From positions 1 through 64,000 of the forward strand of contig JALSLH010000009.1 of assembly GCA_026988435.1 (NCBI GenBank): a stretch of 64,000 nt of DNA, written 5' to 3'. Origin of the DNA: Methylophaga sp. (GTDB lineage: Bacteria > Pseudomonadota > Gammaproteobacteria > Nitrosococcales > Methylophagaceae). The position numbers and the translations under genes are program-made. Below are positions 63,292 through 64,000 of the stretch, one piece after another (position 1 is the stretch's first letter; every line of letters begins with the position of its first letter). The notes under the pieces were generated by a model. The model was given only the letters and a program-made list of their open reading frames with translations, did not search any database and was not told where the DNA came from.

Positions 63292-64000
63292 ATGTATCAG
63301 TACGATAACTATGATCAGGCGATGGTGGATCAACGGGTAGCGCAATACCGTGACCAAACACGTCGTTTTTTAGCGGGTGAATTAACAGAGGAACAGTTCA
63401 GGCCTTTGCGGTTGATGAATGGTCTTTATGTTCAGATCCATGCGCCAATGTTGCGTGTAGCTATTCCTTATGGGCTTATGTCATCAAGACAAGTACGTAA
63501 AATTGCTGATATCTCTCGTCGTTATGATAAGGGCTATGTTCACTTTACTACGCGTACAAACTTTCAGCTAAACTGGCCAGCACTAGAAACTGTGCCTGAT
63601 ATTTTAGCTGAGTTAGCCTCAGTGCAAATGCATGCGATTCAAAGTAGTGGTAACTGTATTCGTAATACAACGTCTGATCAATTAGCTGGAATTAATGCCA
63701 ATGAAATCGAAGATCCGCGTCCGTGGTGTGAGATTATTCGTCAGTGGTCTACATTTCATCCCGAGTTTGCCTATTTGCCACGTAAGTTTAAGATAGCCGT
63801 TATTGGTGGAAAAGAAGACCGTGCGGCTACAAAATTACATGATATTGGTTTACATCTAGTCAAAAATAATGAAGGTGAAGTGGGTTTTGAGGTGTTAGTC
63901 GGTGGTGGTTTAGGTCGCACACCCATCTTAGGCCAACAGATTCGTCCATTCTTAGAAAAGAAAGATTTACTGTCTTATTTAGAAGCTATTTTGCGTGTTT
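63292..64000 (+). CDS. cysI: Sulfite/nitrite reductase hemoprotein beta subunit (CysI), partial at right edge
   Basis: MYQYDNYDQAMVDQRVAQYRDQTRRFLAGELTEEQFRPLRLMNGLYVQIHAPMLRVAIPYG; NCIRNTTSDQLAGI; VLVGGGLGRTP; no stop before window end, hence absent from ORF track. Confidence 0.9.
   Translation, partial: MYQYDNYDQAMVDQRVAQYRDQTRRFLAGELTEEQFRPLRLMNGLYVQIHAPMLRVAIPYGLMSSRQVRKIADISRRYDKGYVHFTTRTNFQLNWPALETVPDILAELASVQMHAIQSSGNCIRNTTSDQLAGINANEIEDPRPWCEIIRQWSTFHPEFAYLPRKFKIAVIGGKEDRAATKLHDIGLHLVKNNEGEVGFEVLVGGGLGRTPILGQQIRPFLEKKDLLSYLEAILRV

Overview
Chromosomal window from a moderately low-GC gammaproteobacterium (taxonomy is inference; the gene order resembles Thiotrichales/Methylophaga/Cycloclasticus-type genomes). 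Almost all of it is housekeeping or metabolic: trxB, ftsK, lolA, rarA, rsmJ; the mlaFEDCB-ibaG-murA-hisGDC run; pyrE, metWX, yggT-proC-yggS, pilTU; tRNA-Arg(CCG), glgP; a SoxCD-like sulfite/sulfur dehydrogenase pair, cytochrome c4 with System II cytochrome c biogenesis genes (resB/ccsA) and dsbA; mltF, a U32 peptidase, hpnC-like, rmuC, mupP-like, ubiG, mtaD/mtnA. It also has a TPP-riboswitch-controlled thiamine uptake operon and an assimilatory sulfate reduction block (cysB, TSUP, TusA-like, cysH, cysD, cysN, and a partial cysI at the right edge). I saw no CRISPR array, prophage or obvious defence island. The less ordinary content is small-scale: (i) two 266-bp MITE-like repeats with terminal and internal inverted repeats, one of which supplies the last codons and stop of yggS; (ii) a ~119-bp inverted-repeat element between mlaE and mlaD that contains the mlaE stop; (iii) three copies of a GTCATTCC-type palindromic repeat; (iv) a frameshifted RAYT/IS200-like transposase at the left edge, outside the ORF track; (v) a higB toxin remnant with a 7-nt tandem duplication in front of an intact higA; (vi) a frameshifted, truncated formyltransferase-like remnant; (vii) a C15 tract upstream of a PEP-CTERM-like protein gene; (viii) a terminator-like hairpin inside the start of a lipoprotein CDS. 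All family calls come from reading the sequence; no database search was run.
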